Assembly (NCBI GenBank): GCA_025617745.1
Contig: CM046869.1
Span: 4,364,244 to 4,428,243 of the forward strand
From: Heliocidaris erythrogramma
Lineage: Eukaryota > Echinodermata > Echinoidea > Camarodonta > Echinometridae
Length of the DNA stretch: 64,000 nt
Direction of reading: 5' to 3'
The position numbers were made by a program, and so were the translations under genes. Shown here one piece after another: positions 11,236-22,004 of the stretch. Within the stretch, counting starts at the first letter, position 1, and each line of letters starts with the position of its first letter. The notes beneath the pieces were generated by a model, which ran no database searches, was not told the origin of the DNA, and saw only the letters and a program-made list of their open reading frames with translations.

Positions 11236-12514
11236 ATTGGTTTTGATAAGGTTACTCATAAGACCATATTATTTATTATCATTATTGTTAAGATTGTAAA
11301 TCGTGAAAATATGTTTTCTGGTCTCGTCTACATGGTGTATAATACCTGTTGCAGGCGAGGCGTATCCATTTAACTCTTTCAGGAGGGCTAAATCGGTTCA
11401 CGAGGCGTTATTTCAATTGCCTCATTCAAGAACATTTAGACAATTAATAGGAAAGGTCCAGGCGCAATCTGCAGTTACCCGGTTGTGATGGTCAAGCGCA
11501 AGGTTTGGTTTGTCCGAAAATCGACTTTCGACGAAAAACAGGCGTAACAATAAACGGAAACAAATTAGTGCGTAATTTGTTTTACAATGTACAACTCTGG
11601 GCGCAGTCACCAAAATCTGGAGAGCCTATATTGTACACTGCTTAAATGTGCATGGTTTTCTATTGAATTGGCGTAACCGGTGGTATATAGAATATCGCCT
11701 TGTGTGTTTCGGGCCTTATATATATAAGATATAGTTTACTTATTCAATTGACATCAACTAGTTCCATAACACTTTGCACTTCCTTTTCACCTAAGTTATT
11801 TGCTGTATAACTTTGATGTGGGAAAGTAGGCCACAAATCTGCATGAAACAAAAAAGAGAGAAAATTTGTAGAAGTGGTCTATAGATAAACTTATGATTCC
11901 GTATTTATCAAAGGCCTTGCTTATATGATTAAATCAACGTTGATGTTAAAATATGATAGTGTTTGATTGTATATTATGAGAGGAATAAAGCAATATTTCC
12001 TTACATCAGCGTGTTACTTGTTTTCCATGGTTTTCATAGTGATACAAAATTTGATGTGGATGTATACGTGGAAATGATATAAAAAATAATTATGCTCCGG
12101 CGACAGTTGCTCTGCTGTGAATATCTTATACACTATACGCTACACCCATCCCAAACCCTAAACCTGACCTAAAATCAACCCAATCGCTGCCTGGAAAGAC
12201 CCAACCTTCTATTTTGACGGGAAAATTCCAGCAGAAAATGTGGCCGGAGCAGGTCACCCGCATACAGTGAATTAAGAATGAGGACGAAACGAGGAATATT
12301 TTAGAATTGGTTGAAATTACGATTTTCAGTGTGTGACTGCTGATGAAGTGATAATGTAGTAGAAGATAACAACTCGATATGATAGAAAATACGAAAGAAA
12401 AGAAGAGAGAAAGAGGTGGACGTGTGATATCCAACCATTAGAAATACTAGATGAATCATGTTATTGTGTTCAACTTCATATCGTACTTTTATACAGAATT
12501 AGGAATCAGTAGTA
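11236..12514. other. Intergenic, no gene seen
   Basis: AT-rich sequence. Short ORFs on either strand show no domain or composition suggestive of real protein. Confidence 0.5.
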
Positions 12515-12661
12515 ACTATACAGCGTGAGTAAAAATAAAGGCGCCCTGATAGACTGCAATATGAGTACAACCATTACAACTGATTACATCTATATGCACC
12601 GATTGCATTGATATTTAGGATCGAATCTGGGTTTACGTTTTATTAACTCACGCTGTATAGT
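12515..12661. mobile_element. 147-bp MITE with TA target duplication
   Basis: Inverted ends ACTATACAGCGTGAGTAA and TTAACTCACGCTGTATAGT are flanked by TA (12513-12514 and 12662-12663). Non-coding; the size and TA duplication fit a Tc1/mariner-mobilised MITE. Confidence 0.75.
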
Positions 12662-14379
12662 TACTGATACCTTTGCATAACTAAACAGGTCAACCCTGCA
12701 GTATAAAAGAAAGAAGACAAAATAGATAAATAGATGAATAGTATCATGTTACATTTCTTTGATAAAATCTGATCATGGACAGCTGAAGAATAACATTTTT
12801 CCTGATTCGTGTCAAATCTGCCCAAGTTTTGAATGAAATGGATGGTCAATCCAAGGCTGGTTGAATGTCTCCATTTCCAGTTGGATGCGCTCAAAAAAAA
12901 ATAATGAAAAGCGGATATTCGGGCAAGAAACAGCCCCCCCCCCCCCCGAGGTTGTGCCTGTAAGCCTGTGTGTGAATCATGTCCTTTAAATTCGATCCAT
13001 CACTTTCAATACCCTAGCAGTCGAGGTAATGCATCCCTTGTCAGAAACTATTACGCAATGTTACAAATAATCTTCACATAAATATACCTGATAACTAAAG
13101 TTTCACATTTCAAAACAATACAAATAAATGTTCATATAAAATATATTTGCGAATAGAGCTACACATTTCAAGAAGAAAAATATTGATATAAAGAAAATTG
13201 TAATCAAAGTTTCACATTTCATAAAAAAAATACAATTACAATGTATTTTCAAATGAATCGCAAATGAAGTTTTACATTTCGTTAATTGCTTTAAAAGCCT
13301 TTAAAAATGTCAATAGGGCCTAACCAACTGGCAAATAAATTTTAGCAATTTTTAACAGTATTTTTTCATATCCTTTAAAAGTTTAGACAGTTACTACTTG
13401 TGTATAGTGACGTATCCAGATATTGATAATGGGTGAGGGGGAGGGGGCGTTATCCTCCACAAACCGTGAGGGGCTTATGCTGTAAATGCGTATTCCCGTT
13501 TGATGTATAGACCCTTTGTGATGTTTTTTTCTGGGCCTTCTAACGGCCGGGGGAGGGGTTACGCCGGCTACAACCAAGGGCGTAGATTTACAATCATTTC
13601 TTTTCAACTAGTGGGGGGGGGGGGGGGTTGATCATTCATGGAGAACAAAACCATCCCCCTATAATGAAAAGAAGGAGTGCACGGACATACGCCAATGGCT
13701 GCAGCCTATGCTGGATACGCCACTAAGTATGGGTCATCCATACCTTACGTCAAGTCAGTTGTTCCGATTTGGTTACGTGACAATGAATAACATCAATTGT
13801 TTATTTCTCTGTGAAGTTTTGATCCCGCCGTTCTCCAGTTCAACTCAAAAAGGGTTAACATAATGATGACACAATAATTACAATGTAGGACCACGTGTAA
13901 CGTATTTGCATAGATTGAGGGAGTACGCGTGCAGATTGCAAAAACGTGTTTTTCATGTTTTGTAGCGAATGCGATTTGGTTTTACACATGACTGATCAAT
14001 TCCCTTTCACGGGATCGGAGAACTCAACATCGGAATAGGGATCATTGGAATATTTAAGGATGTAAACAGTTGAGATATTTTAAGTCTGTCTGATTCGAAA
14101 CTTTCTTGTAATTGCGGTCTATATTGAATATTAAATTGCAAAATTCGTGTGACGAATGATGGGTTAAGGCCTATGTGTTCATACAAATTATATAACAATA
14201 ATCTATGTTAGAATAAAGAAATAAACAGATGTGAATATTTGTAAAGGAGAACAAAAACTGCTCATGGAATTTCCATATAATAAATGCAAATTCTCTTTTG
14301 CATAATTATTGGTGTCACATGCTAAAAATGAATATCAAAACATCTTGTTATATCAACAAACTGACCAAGGACAAATCCA
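12662..14379. other. Intergenic; G/C runs and a degenerate foldback at 13406-13726
   Basis: C run near 12935 and G run near 13611. Ends AGTGACGTATCCAG and CTGGATACGCCACT at about 13406 and 13726 are inverted, marking another foldback repeat related to the GGATCC group. No gene seen. Confidence 0.4.
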
Positions 14380-14517
14380 GGGGAGCGTTTCATCAAGCGT
14401 TTTGTCAGTGATTTTTACTGACAAATATGCTCTCAACCAATCAGATGCAAGGATTTCAGTAGTTTATAACAGTTGTCGGTAAAAATCACTGACAAAACGC
14501 TTGATGACACGCTCCCC
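14380..14517. mobile_element. 138-bp hairpin MITE with CCAAT-box core, copy 1
   Basis: Ends GGGGAGCGTTTCATCAAGCG and its near complement (CGCTTGATGACACGCTCCCC). Inner arms GTCAGTGATTTTTACTGACA / TGTCGGTAAAAATCACTGAC. An asymmetric core, CCAATCAGATGCAAGGATTT (14437-14456), is not palindromic. Copies of the same length lie at 51166-51303 and 52633-52770. Confidence 0.8.
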
Positions 14518-14814
14518 AGTATAAGGTCATTTGGGTAGGAAATGTGAGCTCAAGCTAGGCAGTGATTTATGATTATATATAAACGACGGCCCCCTTCACC
14601 TTCTCCTGCATGTACTTTCCAGCATTTATACAAAAAAATATATTTGCGTTGCATTATTATGCAAATGTTGGGTTAGTCAAAACCTCTCCACATGTAACGT
14701 GATTGACCATGGAATTGCCCTTATGAGTATATGACTATAATTATAATTGTTGTTTGTATAAATATGTAGCATACGTGATGAAATTAAGCCCCGTTTATTA
14801 TTTTTCATGCAATA

Positions 14815-15041
14815 GACCGCTTCGGTAATGTATGCAAATTTTATGCGTAGCTTTCAAACAAAGGTTGTTCTTGGCAACCTGAAAGCTTGCCGGACATATA
14901 CAAATAATGTATGCAAACGATTCCAAGCATTGAGGCTCATTTATAAAAAGCAGGTTCATGGAATAGCTCGTCACTAGGTGCTCAGAGAATATATGTGCAT
15001 AAATTTGTATACATAAATTTGTATACATTACAGAAGCGGTC
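14815..15041. mobile_element. 227-bp MITE (GACC...GGTC), copy A
   Basis: TA (14813-14814, 15042-15043) flanks inverted ends GACCGCTTC and GAAGCGGTC, with weaker inner pairing (TAATGTATGCAAATTT with AAATTTGTATACATTA). An internal block CAAAGGTTGTTCTTGGCAAC recurs, nearly unchanged, in the 227-bp element at 29980-30206. Confidence 0.8.
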
Positions 15042-15356
15042 TATTGGAACACGGGAACATGATATCTGTATAATTTGGGTCATTATGAATTACAATAAGA
15101 GTGATTGGTATCTGCAAGGTTATACGTGTAGAGCATCATCAATATACTGACAAGCTGTTTGATTATGACATAAATAGATTATGACATAAGTATTTCACGT
15201 CCACGTGCGCTCACGTTGGTGATCTGTGTTTATATTATCGATCAATGCAAATAACAAAGTTCAAGTGTTGTCCGATGTTATCTATCCCACAGGTCGATTG
15301 TCTCTGTTTCCCCTTCTTTGACCCACAGATCTCATCTTCAGAAATACTACACAGCA
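15042..15356. other. 5' flank of SLC35G1-like copy 2 with splice acceptor
   Basis: A strong pyrimidine tract, TTTCCCCTTCTTTGACCCACAG, ends at 15328. It is a good 3' splice site 28 bases before the ATG at 15357, implying an upstream non-coding exon. Confidence 0.45.
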
Positions 15357-16537
15357 ATGTTTGGAATCATGGCGAATTACTCAACAATGCGTAAGGTTAG
15401 TCAGACTAATAATGTGCGAAATGTGGAAAGAGATCATTATCACGAAACCCAGGAGCATCAAACTGAGAGCTATGAAGTTTTGCCATCTGGAGAAGACAAA
15501 TACTGGAGGGAAATTGGTCACCAAGGATCTGCAGGACATAGCATCGACAAAGAAAACGCATTCAAGAAAATATGGATTGGTTTCAAAAGAGCGGCGATTC
15601 CGCCGTGGAAATCAGCATTGAAAGTTCTCTACCGACACCGTGGATTAATCTGGGCCATCGTATGCATCTTCTCTGCAACATTCTGTTCTCTTTGTGTGAA
15701 ACTTTTGGCGGGAAGTGTCCCGCCCAGTCAACTGCTCTTCTTTCGAGGAATTTTCCAGATTTTGTTCACCGCACCTTACATCGTCTGCTGTAAACTTTCC
15801 TTGCGCTATCCGCCAAAATTGTTTCTCTTGATCATAGCGAGAGGGTTAATAGGTACTTTTCTATCTTTTGTGAGTTATTATTCATACCAGACAATCCCGG
15901 TAGCGACAGCTAGAGTCTGATATACAGTTCTCCTGTTTTCGTGGCCATCTTCGCAGGACTTTGCCTCAAGGAAAGCTGTTCAGGAGGCTCAGCCTTCTTC
16001 TCATTACTAACAGTCGTATCGGTGGTCCTAGTCGTACAACCGCCCTTCATATTTGGATACAGTGGAGATGGCGAGAACTCGACTGTCGGATTGATGTGTT
16101 CCGTCGTCGGTGCCGTCACCGTAGCCGTCAACGTCATCGTCCTCCGGTACATGCAGATGCTCAGGATTCACGCACATGTCATCGTGTTCGTCTACGGTTT
16201 TATAGCTGCTATCTGCAGCGCGATGTGGCCGACGACTGGCCTCGAGGAGTGGACAAACCCAGGGTGTGGGTTCGAGCGTCTGATCATCATCGGGATGTGC
16301 GTGACCGGGTTTATAGAGCAGGTATCAGGAACTCTGGCTCTCAAAACCGAGAAGGCATCGGTTATTGCCATTATACGTGGCAATGATGTCATTGTGTCCT
16401 TCGTCTTCGAGATCGTTTTCTTCGGCATCGTACCCGGGGAGTGGACTATAGTAGGAGTCTTTGGGGTCGTCGGGAGTGCCATTGGCATGACCGTTTCATC
16501 ATACTTGGCAAGCAAAAGAGACAAGAGGGAGAAATAG
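15357..16537 (+). pseudogene. SLC35G1-like transporter, copy 2, with a single-base frameshift
   Basis: Two frames that overlap by nothing encode one EamA/DMT protein. Part one (15357-15917; a second ATG at 15369 is also possible) gives the polar N-tail, helices 1-3 and the YSYQTIPVATARV segment. It then meets TGA at 15918. Part two picks up in the next frame with IYSSPVFVAIFAG and runs to TAG at 16535-16537, including QPPFIFG, WTNPGCGFER and LKTEKASVIAIIRGNDV. Alignment with the paralogues places one missing base in 15918-15922. Everything else, including codon character, looks under constraint. It may therefore be a young pseudogene, a segregating null allele or an assembly error. The intact product would be about 393 residues with ten helices. 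Confidence 0.85.
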
Positions 16538-16659
16538 AATGTAAACTGAAAGATGATCTTATTCAGTAGTGTTCATCTCAGTTTATATACGGGTCAAGGA
16601 GAATGTCAGTTGATAATAATGACCATGATGATAGTAATGATATAGCAGAAATAGTAATA

Positions 16660-16740
16660 ATGTTTGTAGAGCGCCATGAGCGTCATACTTGACGGATACC
16701 GGCGCTATATAAATATCCATATTATTATTATTATTATTAT
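16660..16740 (+). repeat. SINE/LINE-type tail with (ATT)n
   Basis: GTAGAGCGCCATGAG...GGCGCTATATAAATA followed by (ATT)n resembles 3' tails of L2/CR1-type retroposons and SINEs. A similar AAGCGCC...AAGCGCTATA motif occurs at about 37170-37205. Confidence 0.45.
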
Positions 16741-17230
16741 TCAGAAAAAAGGTTTGCGGTACAACCATGTGAGTTGGAATAACTCCACGTTCCACGTTTA
16801 TTATTAATATACTCATTCTGGTGTCAATATTTCACCTTTTCCATATGTGTGTTATGTTTCTCTCCACAGATTACCTACTGTCCTAATCCCCCTTTTGTTT
16901 CCAGCTTATCCAGAAGGTTAATTGGTTTCTTAGTCCAATTGTTCACTTGTTTTCAATGTTTCTTTTCAACGCAGGACTCGTTTGATGTTACTTATCCTTT
17001 CAATGCAGGCACCTTGATGTTATTTATCCTTTCAATGTAGGTACTTTGATGTTACTGTTACTATTTCTTTCTATACTAATTCCGTTTTAATAAGTGAATT
17101 GCTACTTCATATATAAATCCTGCTGATTTATTCGCTCTTCTCATTCTCCTGACGACGGCCAGAGCATTCTGACCGGAACGTGGAGTTATTCCAACTCACA
17201 TGGTTGTACCGCAAACCTTTTTTTTCTGAA
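16740..17230. mobile_element. Element with ~60-bp terminal inverted repeats and a CTGACGA...GGAAC motif
   Basis: The left end (TTCAGAAAAAAGGTTTGCGG, then TACAACCATGTGAGTTGGAA) is the reverse complement of the right end (17176-17230). Just inside the right repeat, 17149-17182 has CTGACGA, a stem-loop, then GGAACGT, similar to 26081-26114. Such cores occur in Penelope-like retroelements, so this could be an inverted terminal-repeat remnant of one. No protein remains. Confidence 0.5.
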
Positions 17231-18220
17231 TTACAAATTCACCATGCAAACCTTCAAATCCTATATTATTATTATTATTTGACAGTTTCGCCCCCATTTT
17301 AACATTTTCATTATCATATCCTATGATATATTATTAGTATAATGTGCCTTATCATTTATATTTAAACGACTACACTACATCTGCATTTGGTTTGCCATTG
17401 TCCTGTCAGTATTGCTACTATAATACTAAGCTTATTTACGGTTTTAAAAAATATGTTCAGTTTGAATGTGCCTAGAACATTTCTACGCTCATAATTATAC
17501 ACACTATTTTACTTAAATAACATAAGCGTATATTCTGTTCCAGATTCATCTATGCACAGGTTGAGGTCAATTCGGTTTCAGTTGGACACAATATAACGCA
17601 TGTTCTTTTGCTTTATGCTTGCCCAACAAGGCAACATGCGTCATAATTATTGTTACCTACCATGCCTACTGGAGCCGAGTTGGCAAAATTCTGTGTATAG
17701 ATGGCTCTGTTTTGTTTTATCACTGATAGACTTGTTAGCAAAAAATAAAATTGCAGATGACGAATTCGTGTACTAGCGTGTAATTACAACCATTTTAGTT
17801 ATTAGTTTGTATGGAACTCTATAACTGTCCTATAATTAAAATTGATGAACTTTACATAACCCTATACAGAAATTACGTATTCGTAGTATTTGCCTTCCTA
17901 TTCTTATCTACATGTATAATGTAAACAGTTGTCTTGCTATGTATCTCTTAAGACATCTAAAACCATCATGGTATGATAACGTGTTACGAAATGTCATCAG
18001 AATGCAAACGCCACGAGCCTATTTTTTGACATCTCAATAGGCTCCCGTCTTCATTCTTTCTCGGAAAGGGGCGTGGTCGTTCCCTACGAATCTGCCTTTG
18101 ATGAGGAAAGATATAACGGTGTATCGCTGAACTCGGAACAACATTGTGTCATTGAGACCAGGGTTACTCAGAGGCACACTGAACATGTTAGAGGCCAATT
18201 AAGCAAAATAATATACAAGA
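17231..18220. other. Intergenic, no gene seen
   Basis: AT-rich sequence with (ATT)n near 17264. No gene, RNA or element boundary could be supported. Confidence 0.5.
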
Positions 18221-18370
18221 GCGGATCCATGGAGGGGGGGGGGGGGGGGGGTCAATCGGCCCCACCCTTTTTGAAACCTAACTGGCATACCTTAAGTACA
18301 CAATAAAAAAAAAATCCTCCTTAATAATTGTGTAATCTTCCGGCTCTGTGCCCCCTGGTTCCGCCCATGA
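18221..18370. repeat. GGATCC-type repeat with G run
   Basis: AGCGGATCCATGGAGGGGGG at the left and GCCCCCTGGTTCCGCCCATG at the right make an inverted pair. A second G run is at 18395-18413. Same loose group as 10849 and 25461. Confidence 0.45.
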
Positions 18371-19204
18371 TACAATACTAATTGCAGTGTGATCGGGGGG
18401 GGGGGGGGGGGGGCTGCTGTTGTAGATTTCGTCCCTTTTTAAACCTATGTATTTGCTACGACATAAAACTAAACTCACCTATTTCTCTTCTTATAGCAGT
18501 TCTATCAATTTTAATATCGATCTGTGGCTTACCTTAGGTCACGTGTTTGGGTGAAAATGGTCTTACAAGGTGGAGAAACTGCAAAAGAGCGGAGAGACCG
18601 GGGACCTGGGATATTCCCCTTTTTCATCCTCTTTTTCTCTCTCCATCTCTCCTTTTTGCTCTACGAGGGGGATGGCAAGTTGTCCATGCACCTGTCCCCT
18701 GCCAGGAAATCTGTCTGATCAATTGTAATTGCCATTAACACACAATACGTCGGTATACATTGATCTAAGAGTGATAAAGGAGATTGTCGTAATGATGTCT
18801 AGAGGGCCAGGGAAGACAGTAAATCTATAACAATCAACCACACATACCATATCCTTTCCAAACTACATGAATCTCCTTCCTTTCGTCATGGTCAGGAATT
18901 AGGGAACTGCGATATTACCAATTTCTTGTGGAACTATGTTATTTTTCAATGCGACTAAATAATATTGAAAAGGCTTGATGGTTCATTTTACCTGACTGCT
19001 AAAACATCATGTGTATCTGTGTATGATTGTAAGCAACCAGGGGACCGACGGTTTCTGGCGTATCCAGAAAATGGGGTTGAAATCCACCTTGGACGGAGAA
19101 GCGAGATGTACTATGTGGCAAACCACTGCATATTTAAACTAGAAAGGCCGTCAAAGGCGGCAGACCCACGCCTTATAGCGGCGCTACAGAGTAGTTGCAA
19201 TACT
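18371..19204. other. Intergenic, no gene seen
   Basis: An 86-codon frame at 18965-19225 has no recognisable domain and a GGCGTATCCAG repeat end inside it (near 19057), so I treat it as repeat-derived. Confidence 0.4.
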
Positions 19205-19430
19205 CTACTAATAACTATGGGGTAAAACTACAAGGTTACACAGAATTTGCAGGGGTCAACCGATCATCACCAAAATCTAATCAATTCTTTCCTTTCACTA
19301 TCCGAACATTCCCTGAAAATTTGGTGCAAATCCGTTCACCCGTTCTCTAGTTATCTTGTACACAAACAAACAAACAAACAAACATACGGAGCCCTTTACA
19401 TAACCCTGCCGATTTTATCGGCGTGGGTAA
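19205..19430 (+). repeat. Non-LTR retrotransposon 3' tail with (AAAC)n
   Basis: CCGTTCACCCGTTCTCTAGTTAT, then ACACAAACAAACAAACAAAC, then a short GC-containing end. This is the typical terminal structure of RTE-like non-LTR elements in invertebrates. No ORF remains. Confidence 0.45.
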
Positions 19431-19453
19431 TGATTTTCCGGGCGCTCACACTA

Positions 19454-19708
19454 TGAACACGATGACAAAGAAAGCGGACAAAATATACAGCTCCTCATTG
19501 TACCCTCCACAATTGTTCTGGTAACAAAAGAACATCCCTTCATTACTATTGTATAAAATAAGTAGAACAGGTGAATATGCATGTGACACCTGTTCTACAT
19601 ACTTTTACATAATAGCAGTGGAGGGATGTTCTATTGTCTACCAGAGCAAGTGTGGGAGGTACAATGAGGAGCTGTATATTTTGTCCGCTTCTTTGTTCGC
19701 CATGTTCA
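19454..19708. mobile_element. Palindromic MITE (TGAACA...TGTTCA)
   Basis: TA (19452-19453, 19709-19710) flanks near-perfect arms: AAGCGGACAAAATATACAGC, CTCCTCATTGTACC and, in the other arm, GGTACAATGAGGAGCTG, TATATTTTGTCCGCTTC. Inner arms GGTAACAAAAGAACATCCCT / AGGGATGTTCTATTGTCTACC and ACCTGTTCTAC/GTAGAACAGGT also pair. A second copy at 29920-30408 holds a nested MITE. Confidence 0.8.
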
Positions 19709-20019
19709 TAGTGTCAGACGAGGGTATAGGGGCACGTCTGCTACATCCTATCCTGGATACGCCACTAAATTGGTTAAGCAATGGTTTATTTTCTTCATGA
19801 GCTGATAATAGGGCATTTAGCAATTTATCTCACAAACCATTATGCACAGATGACTACGCGAATTTAACGGTTAACATGAAGTGACCATGTTCATGATCCG
19901 TGTTATGACCTTTGGCATGTCGACGGACCATGTAGGGTTGATGTTGCTGAATTCTGAAAATATTTGACCTGATTGCTCTTTATCCAGATCATGCAACTTG
20001 ACAACAGTTGTCAATTAAA
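19709..20019. other. 5' flank of pseudogene copy 3
   Basis: GATTGCTCTTTATCCAG ending near 19987 is a plausible 3' splice site 30-odd bases before the ATG at 20020, matching the position of acceptors in the other family members. Confidence 0.4.
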
Positions 20020-21645
20020 ATGACAGAAACTACTGCAATTCATGGTGATGCTAGAGAACACAGAATAATGAAGAGAACGTTTAGCAATAAAGATGTTGCC
20101 TCGGACACGGGGGTAGACAACCAGGCATACGAAACCGATGACGTTCATCACGAAAATGACATTCAAACTATAGAGTACCGAAGTGTGACGTCATCAAATT
20201 TTGATTTTTGTATTTCAGTATTTTTAGGACCATATTTAGGTAGAGCATGATGGAAAACGTTCACACATTGACATGAATCAGTTCATGGTGGCCCAGGCCT
20301 TATGGCTATACGAATATCTAATTAGCCCCAATGAAGTCAGTGTAGTGTAAATTGGCCTGGTTCTTAACAGTTTAGAACCAGGCCAATTTAAGACTGACTT
20401 CAATGGGGCTAAGGAGGTATTCATGCGGCCATATCTCGGGGCCCAATGAGCCAATTGCCATAAAATTTGGGCTCTGGGTGTTTTTCACCATGTTCCTTTG
20501 AGATATGGTATAAAAAATGTCAAAATGAAAAAATAGCTTTTTGTGACGTCATCACTTCGGTACTCTATGGACAGTAAGGAGACGGCAAGTGAGCATGACT
20601 GTGGTAGTGGAGGCGAAATCGATACATTAGAAGGTGATAAGAGTAAAACTGTGAGGTTTGCTCCATGTTTCCAGTTCTCGAACCAGAAGGGCGTTATCTA
20701 TACCATCATGGTTGCATTCTTCTCAGCTCTAGCAGGTATGGGGGTAGCCCCTTCTCAGGGGCCGTAAGTCCAAATGAAGTCAACTTCATCCGCATGTTCA
20801 TTCAACTGCTTTCTTGCCTCCCAATCAGTGTTCTTAAGAGACACACTTTCCGTTTCCCGAGAAATGCTGTTTTTGCGTTGCATCGTAGGCGCAGTGAATT
20901 CAGCCGTTGTTTTCTTCACCTATCACATCATGCCAGTGGCCAACGCCAAATCTATTCACTACAGCTCAACAATTTTCACCGGGTTGCTCGGGTGGATACT
21001 GCTCAGAGAATCTTGCTCATTCATCGACACCGTACTTTCATTTGTGACTCTCGGTGGGGTTATCCTAGTAGCACAACCTCCGTTTCTCTTTGAAAACGTT
21101 GAATCAGCAGAAACCGTTTCTGAAGCAGGTATCCTCGGCTCCATCGTAAGTTTGCTATGTGCGTTTCTAGCAGCGACAATTATCATGCTGCGTAAACTGA
21201 ACACCTACGGGATGCCTTCTCTCACTTTCCTACCTATCTACTCTGTTGTGGGGATGATCATCTCGGCAGCACTGACCTCCATCTTACGACAATGGACCAT
21301 TCCCGGATGCGGGTTGGATCGCATCGCCTTGATTTGTATAACGGAGTTTTTATGGTGATAACCCAGATTCTTCTATACATAGCTCTCAAGACGGAGCGTG
21401 CTTCTAACGTCTCCCTTATCCTATCTAGTGATGTCCTCTTTTCTTTTATCCTGGTGTTCATATTCTTCGGTGTCATACCTAATTACATTACGGTGATTGG
21501 TGCTATTGTGACCATCGCAAGTTTTGTAGGACTGACTGTGAAGAAATGGTGTGTTGGGAAAGAGGCCTCGGGTGATAGTGACAAGGAAAGCGAATCGAAC
21601 ACAGTTCACACTCAAAGTCCAGGAACTAGAACGGAACAATCGTGA
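20020..21645 (+). pseudogene. SLC35G1-like transporter pseudogene, copy 3 (MITE insertion plus frameshifts)
   Basis: Homologous to the intact copy at 22005-23189 throughout. The N-tail (ATG 20020; MTETTAIHGDAREHRIMKRT) is cut at codon 51 by a MITE (20173-20565). After the MITE the tail and helix 1 resume in a frame that the MITE length does not explain, so another indel is present. Further breaks follow. A 1-base loss near GMGVA (about 20743) shifts to the frame encoding GAVSPNEVNFIRMFIQLL. About 11 bases are missing near 20868-20880, before IVGAVNSAVVFF. A 1-base shift near 21335 comes before NGVFMVITQILLYIALKTER. Still readable are QPPFLF, WTIPGCGLDR and the C-terminal helix (ITVIGAIVTIASFVGLTVKK), ending at 21645. 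An AATAAA is at 21751. Clearly dead. Confidence 0.92.
20173..20565. mobile_element. 393-bp foldback MITE (GAGTACC family), copy B, inside pseudogene copy 3
   Basis: TA target duplication at 20171-20172 and 20566-20567. Ends GAGTACCGAAGTGTGACGTC / GACGTCATCACTTCGGTACTC. Exactly the same length as the element at 6708-7100 and nearly the same sequence, with the same inner GGCCTGGTTCT palindrome. Insertion interrupts the N-terminal tail coding region. Confidence 0.92.
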
Positions 21646-22004
21646 GTTGATAGTATGCTCGTTGTGCACGTGGAGCTACATGTACATGTGTAGACACATG
21701 TAGCACGATCGATCCTTTTTCTACAATTACTATTTGCGATCATTGTGTTGAATAAAGAATGAAAGAGATTGTTCTGATGATTAGATCTAGTTGAAATAAA
21801 CCTTTGATCGCAATGTCACTCGAGTAATTAACCCCTAAAGGTGAAGTGCAGAGGGGTCCAACTGTCAACATTGTATTATTCACGTTGAACAATATGTTTC
21901 TGATAAGCCTTGTGGTACAATAACAATCCTTCTCTGGAATTGAAGCACTTAGCTTTACTTGGGCATTACTTCTGTGGCTAGATGTAAGGAATGGCATAAG
22001 TAAA

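Noticed and set aside
18965-19225. 86-codon ORF with a plausible start
   Set aside because: No domain, and it includes a GGCGTATCCAG repeat end. Likely repeat-derived.
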